Positions 1 through 6,916 of a DNA stretch of 23,210 nucleotides are shown piece by piece. The notes beneath the pieces are model-generated. The model ran no database searches and was not told the DNA's origin. It was given only the letters and a program-made list of their open reading frames with translations. Within the stretch, counting starts at the first letter, position 1. Each line of letters opens with the position of its first letter. This DNA comes from Thermofilum sp. (lineage in GTDB: Archaea > Thermoproteota > Thermoprotei > Thermofilales > Thermofilaceae). Made by a program: the position numbers and the translations under genes. The stretch lies in contig JAJHRM010000015.1 of assembly GCA_020832965.1 (NCBI GenBank), positions 1-23,210 on the forward strand, given 5' to 3'.

Positions 1-177
1 GACAGGAACATCCCGGCAATCATAGACAGGGTTATTGAGCACTTGAGGAATGACCACCCCCACCTGTGGGCGGAGGCTTCTAACGTCGGTTTAAAGCAGG
101 TGAAGCGCGAAGTAGTAATGCTCCTGGAGGAAGTTAGGAGAGAGGCTACTGAGGCAGCGGCGCGCGCACCCTCATAG
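1..177 (+). CDS. C-terminal end of an unidentified protein (partial)
   Basis: An open frame enters from the left edge and stops with TAG at 175-177, giving 58 residues rich in charged amino acids and probably helical (it contains IIDRVIEHLRNDHP and VVMLLEEVRREA). I do not recognise the family from this tail. The last six codons (AARAPS) are written by the first bases of a repeated structured element that starts at 161, so the natural C-terminus may have been replaced when that element arrived. The frame is certain; the function is unknown. Confidence 0.6.
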   Translation, partial: DRNIPAIIDRVIEHLRNDHPHLWAEASNVGLKQVKREVVMLLEEVRREATEAAARAPS

Positions 178-250
178 CGCCCGTCATCTTTGGTCGGGGT
201 GCCCCTCACCGCGCCCCAGTTGTTGCCCTGGGGTGCTCGGGGTGTCATGG
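161..250 (-). repeat. Structured repeat, copy A (TnpB right end / omega-RNA-like)
   Basis: This stretch is shared with 3061-3152. Both copies begin with CGCGCGCA-Y-CCTCAT (161-175 and 3061-3075, one mismatch) and later carry a hairpin followed by GTGCTC/GCGCTC, a GGGG run and TCATGG. In this copy the stem is 211-219 with 228-236 (eight Watson-Crick pairs and one G-T). It lies directly 3' of the TnpB-like relic on the same strand. In IS605/IS607 elements that position holds the right end and the guide-RNA scaffold. That the element is transcribed is inference; the similarity and the stems are visible. Confidence 0.55.
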
Positions 251-253
251 GGT

Positions 254-1138
254 CTACTCCTTAGCGCGCGCGAGTATCAGCACGTTCACGCCCCGCCTGC
301 GAGCCTTCCTGACGAGCCTGCGCACCCTCGCAGCAAGCTCTTGGACGAATGCTTCGTTGAGCCTCCTCTCCCTTGCTCGGGTAGCCTCCGCGAGCTCCTC
401 AGCCCTCTCAGTCGTCAGTGCTTCCAGCACTTCCCGTGGGAGGATTTCTGACAGCTCCCGCCTAACCTCCTCACTAGGCTTGTCCGCGTAGCTCTGAAGC
501 AGCTTCGCAACCCCACGCCTATACCCGTGGTTCGGAGGCCTGAGCTTCTCGAAGAACCTGAGCGAAACCTTCACTGCGTAAGCATCTATGTCCCATGCAG
601 CGAGCGCGAAGCCGTAGGAGCTGTTCTCGTCCAGGGTTATAACTCGGAGGGGCAGAGCAAGCGCTGAGTAAACTGCGCGGCGAGCGATGATGCGCACGAA
701 CCCTCGGCGGGTGACCTGCAGCACGAAGCCCGGCCTCGGCTCGAGGAGGTTCTCCCAGACCAGCGTCCGGCAGAGGCTCGTAGAAAGCCCCTCAACGACT
801 CCGTAGCTAGGGATGCGCAGCTCGCGCCTGCGCAGGTCGATGACGCACGGCGCGTTCTTGTTGCCGCGCTCGGCGCCGTCGGGCATCGCGAACCGCACCA
901 GCAGCGTTGCTGCTGGAGGGTTGGGCATCGTCCGCCTGCCAGCTTCCTCGCGCATCTCCAGCACGTTCTGCTACTCTTTGAGCCACTCATCCCTGTAGCA
1001 CAGCGCTCCCTTCGTCCTAGCCCTCCCACTAGTGAAGTCCCTGAGGAGTTGCTTAAGCTCCTCTAGGTTCTCGCTGCTAACGCGCACCCTGAAGACCCTG
1101 AACCCACCCCTCAAACCACCACCCTTCTCCGCACCCAT
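254..1138 (-). pseudogene. Decayed TnpB-like (IS605 OrfB family) gene with in-frame amber and lost C-terminus
   Basis: Reading the minus strand from ATG at 1138, 55 codons run to a TAG at 971-973. The same frame then continues from a GTG at 964 for 236 codons to a TAG at 254. The second part has a TnpB-like layout: a beta-rich stretch with DLRRRELRIPSYG and VLQVTRRGFVRIIARR, then VITLDENSSYGFA where the first RuvC aspartate is expected, then a long arginine-rich helical stretch. It ends at NVLILARAKE, about where RuvC-II should begin, so the second catalytic acid, the zinc finger and RuvC-III are absent. Intact relatives have about 370-430 residues. Either the gene is dead, or it is a TnpB-derived binding protein without nuclease activity; the amber codon favours decay. 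The family call rests on motif layout only. Confidence 0.6.
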
Positions 1139-1142
1139 GTTC

Positions 1143-1226
1143 TCACTCTCGCGTTACCTCAAGCCCCGGAATCCCCTGCTGGCTCAGCCCCTCAGGGTTT
1201 TCCTCCCCAGCCGCCTTCCCGGGCAT
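1143..1226 (-). CDS. Possible 27-residue leader ORF before the TnpB relic
   Basis: An ATG at 1226 opens a 27-codon frame (MPGKAAGEENPEGLSQQGIP...) that stops with TGA five bases before the ATG of the TnpB-like relic, in a different frame. An AT-rich box at about 1253-1263 lies about 30 nt upstream, as expected for a leaderless archaeal transcript. It could be a true small leader gene of the element or a chance frame. I recognise no family. Confidence 0.25.
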   Translation of the reverse strand: MPGKAAGEENPEGLSQQGIPGLEVTRE

Positions 1227-1293
1227 TTCTAGACACGCCGTGTGAGCTCCTCACAATAAAAAGCGTTGTCGTTGGAGTAGACCGAAAGTAAAC

Positions 1294-1494
1294 ATGGATA
1301 AGCCGGTAACTGCTCATGCAAGCACCCCCGCGCCAGCTCAGCATGCGGAGGGAGTACCTGGGCTCCTGAGGCACATACTCGAGGGCAGGAGGGGGGACGC
1401 GTGGAGGACGTACAGGGAGGCTGCCGTGGCTGCGCTGGAGATGGTGCCGATGGTGGCCGTGCACGGGTGGATCCCAAACCTCTACATCATGTAG
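1294..1494 (+). CDS. Small hypothetical protein, 66 aa
   Basis: ATG to TAG, 66 residues. The N-terminus is rich in Ala, Pro and Thr, and is followed by a likely helix (GLLRHILEGRRGDAWRTYRE) and a hydrophobic stretch (AAVAALEMVPMVAVHGWIP). The AT-rich box at 1252-1262 is placed to serve this start (about 35 nt upstream) as well as the minus-strand leader ORF. I recognise no family. It may be a fragment of a longer gene broken when the TnpB element inserted. Support is weak: a plausible promoter and no overlapping better candidate. Confidence 0.3.
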   Translation: MDKPVTAHASTPAPAQHAEGVPGLLRHILEGRRGDAWRTYREAAVAALEMVPMVAVHGWIPNLYIM

Positions 1495-1753
1495 CACGCC
1501 AAAACGAAACCGCTCCGCCCAGGAGGGCTAAGCTTGCTGGAAAAGTGTGAAAGGATGCGGGAAATATATGAAGATTTTTAAGAAATATGCACGTAAATGG
1601 ATAAAAAATTATCATTTTTTGAAGAATTTTTTGAAGTTTTGCAAGCGCGCAACGCGCCCGCTGGAGATTGAGCAGGAAATTGATTCAAAGGCATATAGAA
1701 GCTACGAGGTGGGGATAGCTCTCGACAGCGCGCAGCGGAGGGAGAGAGCAAAG

Positions 1754-1762
1754 CATAAATTA
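1754..1762 (+). promoter_or_regulatory. TATA box of the fucose-isomerase-like gene
   Basis: CATAAATTA is centred about 33 nt before the ATG at 1791, with a purine-rich stretch just upstream. This predicts a leader of only a few bases and supports the chosen start. The preceding 1560-1640 is very AT-rich but holds no convincing gene. Confidence 0.5.
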
Positions 1763-1790
1763 GCATCTTGCGGTCCTTCCCGAGAGAGGC

Positions 1791-3038
1791 ATGGGCGTTA
1801 AGGCTATTGCGTTTGCCTCGAAGCTTCACGGGGAGAGCTATTATGGGGGAGTCTTCGAGGCGCTTCGCGGCGAGCTTGAGAGGTTTGGAGCAGAGGTTTG
1901 CCCTGAGGTCGTGACTAGCGATGAGGATGCCCAGAGGGTTGCAAGCGAATTTGCAGACCCGGTGGTGATTGCTCTCGTGCTGACCGGCGGCGTCAGCAGG
2001 CAGATTCAGGGGTTCGCCCTGCTTAGTCGTGTAAGGGCTTTGAGCCTAGTTGCTCATGGGGAGCATAACAGTTTGCCTTCTGCGATTTCGGCTAGGGCCG
2101 CACTGGAGGAGAAGCGGGTCGGGTCAACAATATTCTTTTGCAGGAATGCTTCCCGAGAGGAGTGCAGGGGGACCGTGATTCGTGCGGTAAATGTGTCGAG
2201 GGCTGCTTATAGGGTCATTGGGACGAGAGTTGGACTGGTGGGCCCAAGCTCCCTCCCACCGGAGTCTGCAGTGTTTCAAGAGAAGTTTGGCTGGAGAGTA
2301 GAGCTGATCCCGCTTGAGGAATTCGACTCGCTAGTTGAGGAATTGAGGGGGCTGAGCGCCGGGGAGTTTGCCGTAAAAATCTCCGGTGTGGAGGGTCTCA
2401 ACGACGAGAGATGGAAGCTTGACCGCGTGGCTCCAGTATACCTAGCTATGAGGAGGCTCTTCGCAGAGAGGGGGCTAAGCGCAGCAGCGGTGGACTGCTT
2501 CCCCTACCTCGTAAAGCACAGGGTTACGCCATGCCTAGCAATAGCGGTCCTAAACTCAGAGGGCCTCTTGACTGCCTGCGAGGCAGACCTGTACTCAGCC
2601 CTCCTAATGCTTGTCTCGAGAGAGCTCACCGGGTCAGCTGGCTGGATAGCTAACCTGGCATGCCCCACAGACAGGGGCGTACTCTTTGCCCACTGCACAA
2701 TCACACTTGACATGGCGTGTGGCGCCAAGCTTACAACGCACTTCGAGAGCGGCTACCCTGCAGCTGTTACGGCACAACTCAAACACAGCGATGTAACTCT
2801 TGTGGCAATCGACAGAAAGCTGTCTAGCCTGTACGTGGCGCAGGGGAGGGTGCATGCATCCGGCTTCATCAGCAGTGCGGCTTGCCGTACGCAGGCAGAA
2901 GTAAGCCTCAACCTCGATCCAGAAAGGCTGGCTCTAAAGGCCCCCAGAAACCACCACCTCTTAATGCCGGGGAAAGTCGCCAAGGAGCTTTACCACATCG
3001 CAAAGCTACTAAACCTGGGATACGTTGAATACTCATAG
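1791..3038 (+). CDS. L-fucose/L-arabinose isomerase-superfamily protein
   Basis: A 415-residue protein with the layout of archaeal L-fucose isomerase-like proteins: an N-terminal Rossmann-like half (MGVKAIAFASKLHGE, VVIALVLTGGVSRQI) and a C-terminal half with CLAIAVLNSEGLLTACEADLYSALLML. That Cys-Glu-Ala-Asp segment corresponds to the family's metal-binding acidic region next to the substrate site. Members interconvert aldoses and ketoses with Mn2+, but many archaeal homologues are untested, so the sugar is not assigned. The length fits single-chain archaeal members (about 400-450), shorter than bacterial FucI (about 590). It stands alone with its own TATA box and does not carry the TrmB-like operator of the sugar genes further on. 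The structured repeat copy B begins 22 bases after its stop. Confidence 0.75.
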   Translation: MGVKAIAFASKLHGESYYGGVFEALRGELERFGAEVCPEVVTSDEDAQRVASEFADPVVIALVLTGGVSRQIQGFALLSRVRALSLVAHGEHNSLPSAISARAALEEKRVGSTIFFCRNASREECRGTVIRAVNVSRAAYRVIGTRVGLVGPSSLPPESAVFQEKFGWRVELIPLEEFDSLVEELRGLSAGEFAVKISGVEGLNDERWKLDRVAPVYLAMRRLFAERGLSAAAVDCFPYLVKHRVTPCLAIAVLNSEGLLTACEADLYSALLMLVSRELTGSAGWIANLACPTDRGVLFAHCTITLDMACGAKLTTHFESGYPAAVTAQLKHSDVTLVAIDRKLSSLYVAQGRVHASGFISSAACRTQAEVSLNLDPERLALKAPRNHHLLMPGKVAKELYHIAKLLNLGYVEYS

Positions 3039-3060
3039 AAATGCCGAGAGACGGTTCATG

Positions 3061-3152
3061 CGCGCGCATCCTCATTTCCGCCTAGTTGGTGGCGGCCTTG
3101 CTGCAGCCCCAAGTGTTGCTGTTGGGGCGCTCCGGGGTCATGGTCTGTTACC
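3061..3152 (-). repeat. Structured repeat, copy B (solo omega-RNA-like remnant)
   Basis: This is the second copy of the element at 161-250. It opens with the same 15-base block (14 of 15 identical). It carries a 7-bp perfect stem, 3106-3112 with 3122-3128 (GCCCCAA/TTGGGGC). The equivalent innermost pair in copy A is G-C (CCCCAG/CTGGGG); here it is A-T, a compensatory change that supports selection on structure. No TnpB reading frame is recognisable next to it, so it looks like a solo end left by an older insertion, or an independent RNA. Strand is assigned by analogy with copy A. Confidence 0.5.
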
Positions 3153-3733
3153 TCACGGCAACTCATCCCCTCATCGGTCCCGCGCGCTGGAGCACCTAGA
3201 GGCTTGGATCCTGCCAGGCCTTCGCCCCCAGGCGAACGGCGCTAGTAGGCGAGCGCGTTTGCGTGCTCCTCCAGCCATTCCCGCAAAGCCTCGAGGACCT
3301 GACTTCGTGCACGTGACAGTCTTCATCCCTGGTGCTGCGAAGTGAAATCGCATTTTTCCCTCTTTTTCTACTTTTTCCATCCCGTAGCGCGCGTCAGTTC
3401 ATGAATGGACTATCACACTTCAACACTCGGCAAATTCATCATTCGTAGCTATTCGAACCTCCACACTTATATGGATTACTGGTGCAGACTAGAAAACGAG
3501 CCTTAAGGTGAGCAACTAGGTGTCCAGTTTTACTGCTAATAGTCTTAGCGCGCTGTAAGAGAGGAAAAAGATAGTTTCGTGTTAGTGAGTATTTATTGTC
3601 TTATGTTTTTATTCCTAGCGCGCGCGCTATGCGCTTTAGGAGTTTCCCGCGGAGGCGGCTATTTTTATCCTTCTGAGAATGTGGGATTCATGTGTACTTT
3701 AGTCCTTTGCAAATGTCTTTGCTGTCTCCGGGG
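3153..3733. other. Gene-poor stretch between the isomerase and the mutase operon
   Basis: No convincing gene on either strand. It contains a short minus-strand open tail ending at about 3247 (EVLEALREWLEEHANALAY), too short to assign; T-rich tracts at 3352-3378; and GCGCGC-cored motifs at 3181, 3387, 3547 and 3616-3629, the last being a perfect 14-bp palindrome. An upstream extension of the mutase frame to 3579 is rejected as coding because the promoter and operator lie inside it. Confidence 0.5.
3352..3378 (+). terminator. T-tract candidate terminator
   Basis: Three T5 runs in 27 bases. Archaeal transcription often stops on such T-rich tracts without a hairpin. It lies about 310 bases after the isomerase stop, so it could end that transcript or a read-through RNA spanning copy B. 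Confidence 0.3.
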
Positions 3734-3744
3734 AAAAATTTATT

Positions 3745-3758
3745 TACTATTTTTAGTA
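3745..3758 (+). promoter_or_regulatory. TrmB-like operator at the mutase/GH65 promoter
   Basis: TACTATTTTTAGTA has 5-bp inverted arms TACTA/TAGTA around TTTT. It sits between an AT-rich box (about 3735-3743) and the ATG at 3774, a place where a bound repressor would block transcription start. The surrounding 22 bases (3741-3762) are identical to 12162-12183 in the transporter/GH130 promoter. Thermococcal TrmB is reported to bind a TACT...AGTA palindrome. Binding by the TrmB-like protein encoded at 6917-7945 is inferred. Confidence 0.7.
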
Positions 3759-3773
3759 GTATCATTAGCTGTT

Positions 3774-4451
3774 ATGATCGCGTTTGTGTGGGACTTTGAT
3801 GGTGTTGTCGCTGAGACTCCTCACGAAAAGGCATGGGAATTGGCATGTAAAAAGTGCGGGATAAGTGGATTCTCACATGACTTTTACAGTAAACATGTTT
3901 CTGGTAGGCCAAGACTTGAGGGTGCCAGGAACATTTTGGCAATGCTAGCTGGTAAAGAGCCCAGCAACTCAGGCGTGGAAAGATTTGCCTCGTTAAAGAC
4001 TAGAATTTACTTGGAGCTCCTGGAGGGGGGCGAGTACAGGCTCAGGAGGGACGTTATTAGCTTTATTCAGCAGGCTAGGCAGCGCGGAATCGTTCAGGTT
4101 TTAGCGTCTGCTTCAAAGAACGTCTTTAGGCTTTTCGAGATAGTACGCATGAGAGAGGGGCTGGACTTGGCTTCCCTCTTTGACTTGGATGTCAGCGGGT
4201 CTGGTGCATCGAAGCAGGAAGTTTTCAGGAATGCTATTGAGAAGTTGAGGTTCACGTATTCTGGGAGCGTGAAGTGCATTGTATTTTTTGATGATGCTCC
4301 TTCAGGTGTAGTTGCAGCCAAGAATCTTCAGCAAGTAGCTGTTGGATGCTTCTCGAAGGAGCTTTTAAAGTATGGGGCTGACATTGTTATCGAAGACTTC
4401 TCCGCACTGTCACTTCAGGGTTTTCTCGAGGAATTGGGGTGTGGGTTGTGA
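3774..4451 (+). CDS. Beta-phosphoglucomutase-like HAD hydrolase-family enzyme
   Basis: A 225-residue HAD-family protein. Motif I is WDFDGVVAE (Asp7 the nucleophile, Asp9 the general acid/base), motif II is LASASKN (residues 110-116), motif III is the lysine in SGSGASKQEVF (Lys147), and motif IV is FFDDAPSGV (Asp173/Asp174). A helical cap lies between motifs I and II. Beta-phosphoglucomutases convert beta-glucose-1-phosphate to glucose-6-phosphate, and the next gene is a GH65 phosphorylase, the usual partner. The ATG at 3774 is chosen because the promoter and operator lie just upstream and motif I starts at residue 6. Its TGA overlaps the next ATG (TGATG), so the two are translationally coupled. 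A plain sugar phosphatase is the alternative, made less likely by the neighbour. Confidence 0.8.
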   Translation: MIAFVWDFDGVVAETPHEKAWELACKKCGISGFSHDFYSKHVSGRPRLEGARNILAMLAGKEPSNSGVERFASLKTRIYLELLEGGEYRLRRDVISFIQQARQRGIVQVLASASKNVFRLFEIVRMREGLDLASLFDLDVSGSGASKQEVFRNAIEKLRFTYSGSVKCIVFFDDAPSGVVAAKNLQQVAVGCFSKELLKYGADIVIEDFSALSLQGFLEELGCGL

Positions 4452-6541
4452 TGGAATTTGTGTTCTCGGGGAGAGAGAGGAGCGTTAGAGAGATTGCGAC
4501 TCTTACAACGCTTTCAAACGGCTTTCTAAGCGTGAGAGGGGACCCCGAGGTGGCCAAGTCTGATCTTGGGACATTTGTCTCCGGCATTTACTGCTACGCC
4601 CCTGTGTTCTACAGGGAGCTAGTGAATCTCCCCAGGATAACCCCCGTCTACTTGAGCATTGATGGGGAGCCCTTTCGGCCTCTTTACAGTGAAACTCTCG
4701 TTAGGCTTGATGCTTTAAATGGTGTTGTCCACTTTGAGTCTATACTCGCCTCAAGCGCGGGTAGGCTGGAGTATCGAAGCTTGAGAATTGTGCATAAAAA
4801 CTATAAGGGAATTTTCGCCCAGAAGTTTAGTGTTAAGCCTATCGATTTTTCTGGAAGGATTTGCATAAGGGCGCCTATTGAGACATCGGTATGTAATAGG
4901 TCTGCTCTGCCTGAAGTTCACGTCAGGCTCTTTAAGGTAGTGGAGGCGGCAAGCTCTGGTCAGCCATATCTCCATGTGAGAACTCCGGATGATGCGTATG
5001 ATGTTTACTTTAAAATGCTCTTTGAGCTTAACAGGGCACGTGTACGAAACTATGTTGATGAAACGGAAGTTGGATCTGTGACGTGCATTGATGTTATCCC
5101 TGGAGAGGTAGCTAGCGGGGTGAAGAAAGTAATTGTAGCTAAGAGCAGGGAAACTCTTGAAAGAGACTCTGAGATTGCGGAGGCAAAAAGTTTTGAAGAG
5201 CTTCTTGAGACTCATAAATGCTCGTGGCAGGACGAGTGGAGGCAGCTCGGCTTATCAATTAAAGGTGACGAGGAATTTGCCCGTTACCTATACTTCAACA
5301 CCTTTCACTTGCTACAGCTGTATGACGAGCTTTCGGATGCATTTCTCCTACCAGCCAGAGGCTTGCATGGGTACGGCTATAGAGGGCATGTTTTCTGGGA
5401 TGCTGATATTTACTCGCTTCCCTTCTACCTTTTCTTTAAACCCTCTGCAGCTAAAGCACTGCTGAAGTATAGGTGTCGCTGCTTGCCTGCAGCAATCGAG
5501 TACGCGGCGAGAAGCAGTTTCGGGGGCGCACGCTTCCCCTGGGAGAGTACTGACGATTGCCACGAGGCAACGCCCAGAGAAGTTCCATTGAATCTTGCAG
5601 GGACAGAGAAAGTTTTAATTGAGACTGGCGAGTTGGAGCTGCATATAACGGCTGATGTGGCTTACGCGGTTGACCTCTACTACACGTTTTCCGGGGACGA
5701 CGAATTTATGGTAGAGTGCGGTCTCAGGATGATTTTTGAGACCGCGAGGTTCTGGTGCTCCCGTGTGCAGTACGACCCTAAAAAGGACTCGTATGTGATC
5801 AGGGACGTAATTGGTCCAGACGAGTATCACGTGCACGTGGATAACAACTTCTACACGAATCTGATGGTTAAACATAATCTTGAGCTGGGAGTTAAGTACT
5901 TTGAGGCTTCTAGGAGGAAGAGCGATTGGTGGAAGATTGCGGGCAGCCTCGTAAGCGAGGAGGAGGTTTCTCGATGGCGCGAAATAGCGCGTAAGATGTA
6001 CCTGCCTTGCCTGCCGAATGGCTTATGCGAGGAATTTGACGGCTACTTTAAGCTCATAGATTGTACTGTTCCGCAGGACTGTATAGGTGAGAGGTGTCTA
6101 CCGGAGGAAGTTAGAGGGAATATTCGAGGAAGCAGGCTAGTGAAGCAGGCAGACGTATTAGCTGGGATGTTTCTTTTGAGAGAGAAATTTAGTAAAGAGA
6201 CCATAGCCCTGAATTACGACTTCTACTTCCCGAGAACGACTCATGCATCATCCCTTTCGCTTCCGATGCATGCAGCAGTTCTCGCCTACATTGGCAGAAC
6301 TGGTGAAGCATACAGGCTCCTAAAGCTGGCAGCATCCGCGGATCTGGAAAACCTCTATGGAAATGTAGAGGATGGCTTTCACGTTGGCTCAGCTGCTGGA
6401 GTCTGGGCAGCTATCCTCTTCGGCTTTGCTGGGTTAAGTGTCTCTAACGGAGAGCTGGTTATCGACGCCAAAGGAGTCCCAGGCGTTAGCATATCCTTCA
6501 CTGTAAAGGCTAGGAATAAAAGCTTCTTGATTTCTTTGTAG
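4451..6541 (+). CDS. GH65 family disaccharide phosphorylase (kojibiose/trehalose phosphorylase-like)
   Basis: A 696-residue protein with the GH65 layout: an N-terminal beta-sandwich (about 1-255), a helical linker, and an (alpha/alpha)6 barrel. Conserved blocks are LHGYGYRGHVFWDADIYSLP (about 305-324), ARSSFGGARFPWES, ELHITADVAYAVDLYY, and VIGPDEYHVHVDNN. The glutamate of GPDEYH (about residue 458) is the family's general acid. KQADVLAGMFLL follows in the position typical of GH65 phosphorylases. The family splits an alpha-glucoside with phosphate to beta-glucose-1-phosphate and a sugar. The exact bond (trehalose, kojibiose, nigerose or maltose) cannot be read from the sequence. No signal peptide, so it acts in the cytoplasm on imported sugar. 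The ATG at 4451 overlaps the mutase stop by one base; a GTG at 4439 is the only upstream alternative. Confidence 0.85.
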   Translation: MEFVFSGRERSVREIATLTTLSNGFLSVRGDPEVAKSDLGTFVSGIYCYAPVFYRELVNLPRITPVYLSIDGEPFRPLYSETLVRLDALNGVVHFESILASSAGRLEYRSLRIVHKNYKGIFAQKFSVKPIDFSGRICIRAPIETSVCNRSALPEVHVRLFKVVEAASSGQPYLHVRTPDDAYDVYFKMLFELNRARVRNYVDETEVGSVTCIDVIPGEVASGVKKVIVAKSRETLERDSEIAEAKSFEELLETHKCSWQDEWRQLGLSIKGDEEFARYLYFNTFHLLQLYDELSDAFLLPARGLHGYGYRGHVFWDADIYSLPFYLFFKPSAAKALLKYRCRCLPAAIEYAARSSFGGARFPWESTDDCHEATPREVPLNLAGTEKVLIETGELELHITADVAYAVDLYYTFSGDDEFMVECGLRMIFETARFWCSRVQYDPKKDSYVIRDVIGPDEYHVHVDNNFYTNLMVKHNLELGVKYFEASRRKSDWWKIAGSLVSEEEVSRWREIARKMYLPCLPNGLCEEFDGYFKLIDCTVPQDCIGERCLPEEVRGNIRGSRLVKQADVLAGMFLLREKFSKETIALNYDFYFPRTTHASSLSLPMHAAVLAYIGRTGEAYRLLKLAASADLENLYGNVEDGFHVGSAAGVWAAILFGFAGLSVSNGELVIDAKGVPGVSISFTVKARNKSFLISL

Positions 6542-6550
6542 CTCAGCAAA

Positions 6551-6561
6551 ACCTTATATAT
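6551..6561 (+). promoter_or_regulatory. TATA box of the ferritin-like gene
   Basis: CCTTATATATG is centred about 26 nt before the GTG at 6583, the standard archaeal distance. This predicts a leaderless transcript starting at that GTG and a promoter separate from the mutase/GH65 operon. Confidence 0.5.
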
Positions 6562-6582
6562 GCTTTAAGTGATCAGCTAAAT

Positions 6583-6870
6583 GTGCTTGCGAAAAATCCG
6601 CTAGAGATGCCTCCGGAGAAAAAGTTAACTCGAGAAGGGCTAATCCAGGCAATCAGGCTTTCAGTGATTGCTGAGCTGGATGCCATTAACCTCTACCTCC
6701 AGTTTGCTAGTGCTACCGACGATCCACTGGCCAGGAAGGTTTTTGAAGATATAGCACGAGAGGAGAAGACTCACGTGGGGGAATTCCTAGCTCTTCTTGA
6801 GAAGATGGACATAGAGCAAGTTAAGGAGCTTGAGAAGGGTAGAAGGGAAGTTTCAGAGATGGAAAAATGA
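6583..6870 (+). CDS. Stand-alone encapsulated-ferritin-like (EncFtn) protein
   Basis: A 95-residue all-helical protein. Helix 1 has AELDAINLYLQ and helix 2 has IAREEKTHVGEFLALL. Glu31, Glu61 and His64 fall where encapsulated ferritins have their iron ligands. From memory it closely resembles the ferritin-like domain fused to the encapsulin shell in Pyrococcus (AELDAINLYEQ, AREEKAHVGEF), but here the domain ends with a stop and no shell protein is encoded in the window. There is no obvious C-terminal shell-targeting peptide after the last helix (REVSEMEK). EncFtn proteins form rings that oxidise Fe2+. A GTG start at 6583 matches the TATA box; an in-frame ATG at 6607 is the alternative. A T-rich run (6871-6883) follows the stop, so it is probably monocistronic. 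Confidence 0.7.
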   Translation: MLAKNPLEMPPEKKLTREGLIQAIRLSVIAELDAINLYLQFASATDDPLARKVFEDIAREEKTHVGEFLALLEKMDIEQVKELEKGRREVSEMEK

Positions 6871-6883
6871 TTTTTGTTCTTTT
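6871..6883 (+). terminator. T-tract after the ferritin-like gene
   Basis: TTTTTGTTCTTTT directly follows the TGA. This is an archaeal-style T-rich terminator, placed just before the TATA-like ATTATTTAA (6891-6899) of the TrmB gene. Confidence 0.35.
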
Positions 6884-6916
6884 AGGAATAATTATTTAAG
6901 GGGAGATGCCCGAGGA

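Noticed and set aside
971..973. The in-frame TAG as a recoded amino acid (pyrrolysine-type readthrough)
   Set aside because: Nothing in the window suggests amber recoding, the gene also lacks its C-terminal catalytic half, and decay explains both.
637..1029. Open frame of 130 codons on the minus strand in another register of the TnpB relic
   Set aside because: Composition is arbitrary (many Arg, Ser and Cys), while the overlapping register has a coherent TnpB-like layout.
3025..3345. Plus-strand 106-codon frame across structured copy B
   Set aside because: Residue make-up is unlike a protein and it overlaps the repeat; no promoter or start context.
3440..3475. GGTTCGAAT-like string on the minus strand resembling a tRNA T-arm
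   Set aside because: The flanking bases cannot form the T stem and no acceptor or anticodon arm is present.
3579..3773. Extension of the mutase gene by 65 codons to an upstream start
   Set aside because: The extension holds the TATA-like box and the shared operator; HAD motif I belongs within the first ten residues.
4751..5215. Long minus-strand frame inside the GH65 gene
   Set aside because: It is a shadow of a gene whose family motifs are intact on the plus strand.
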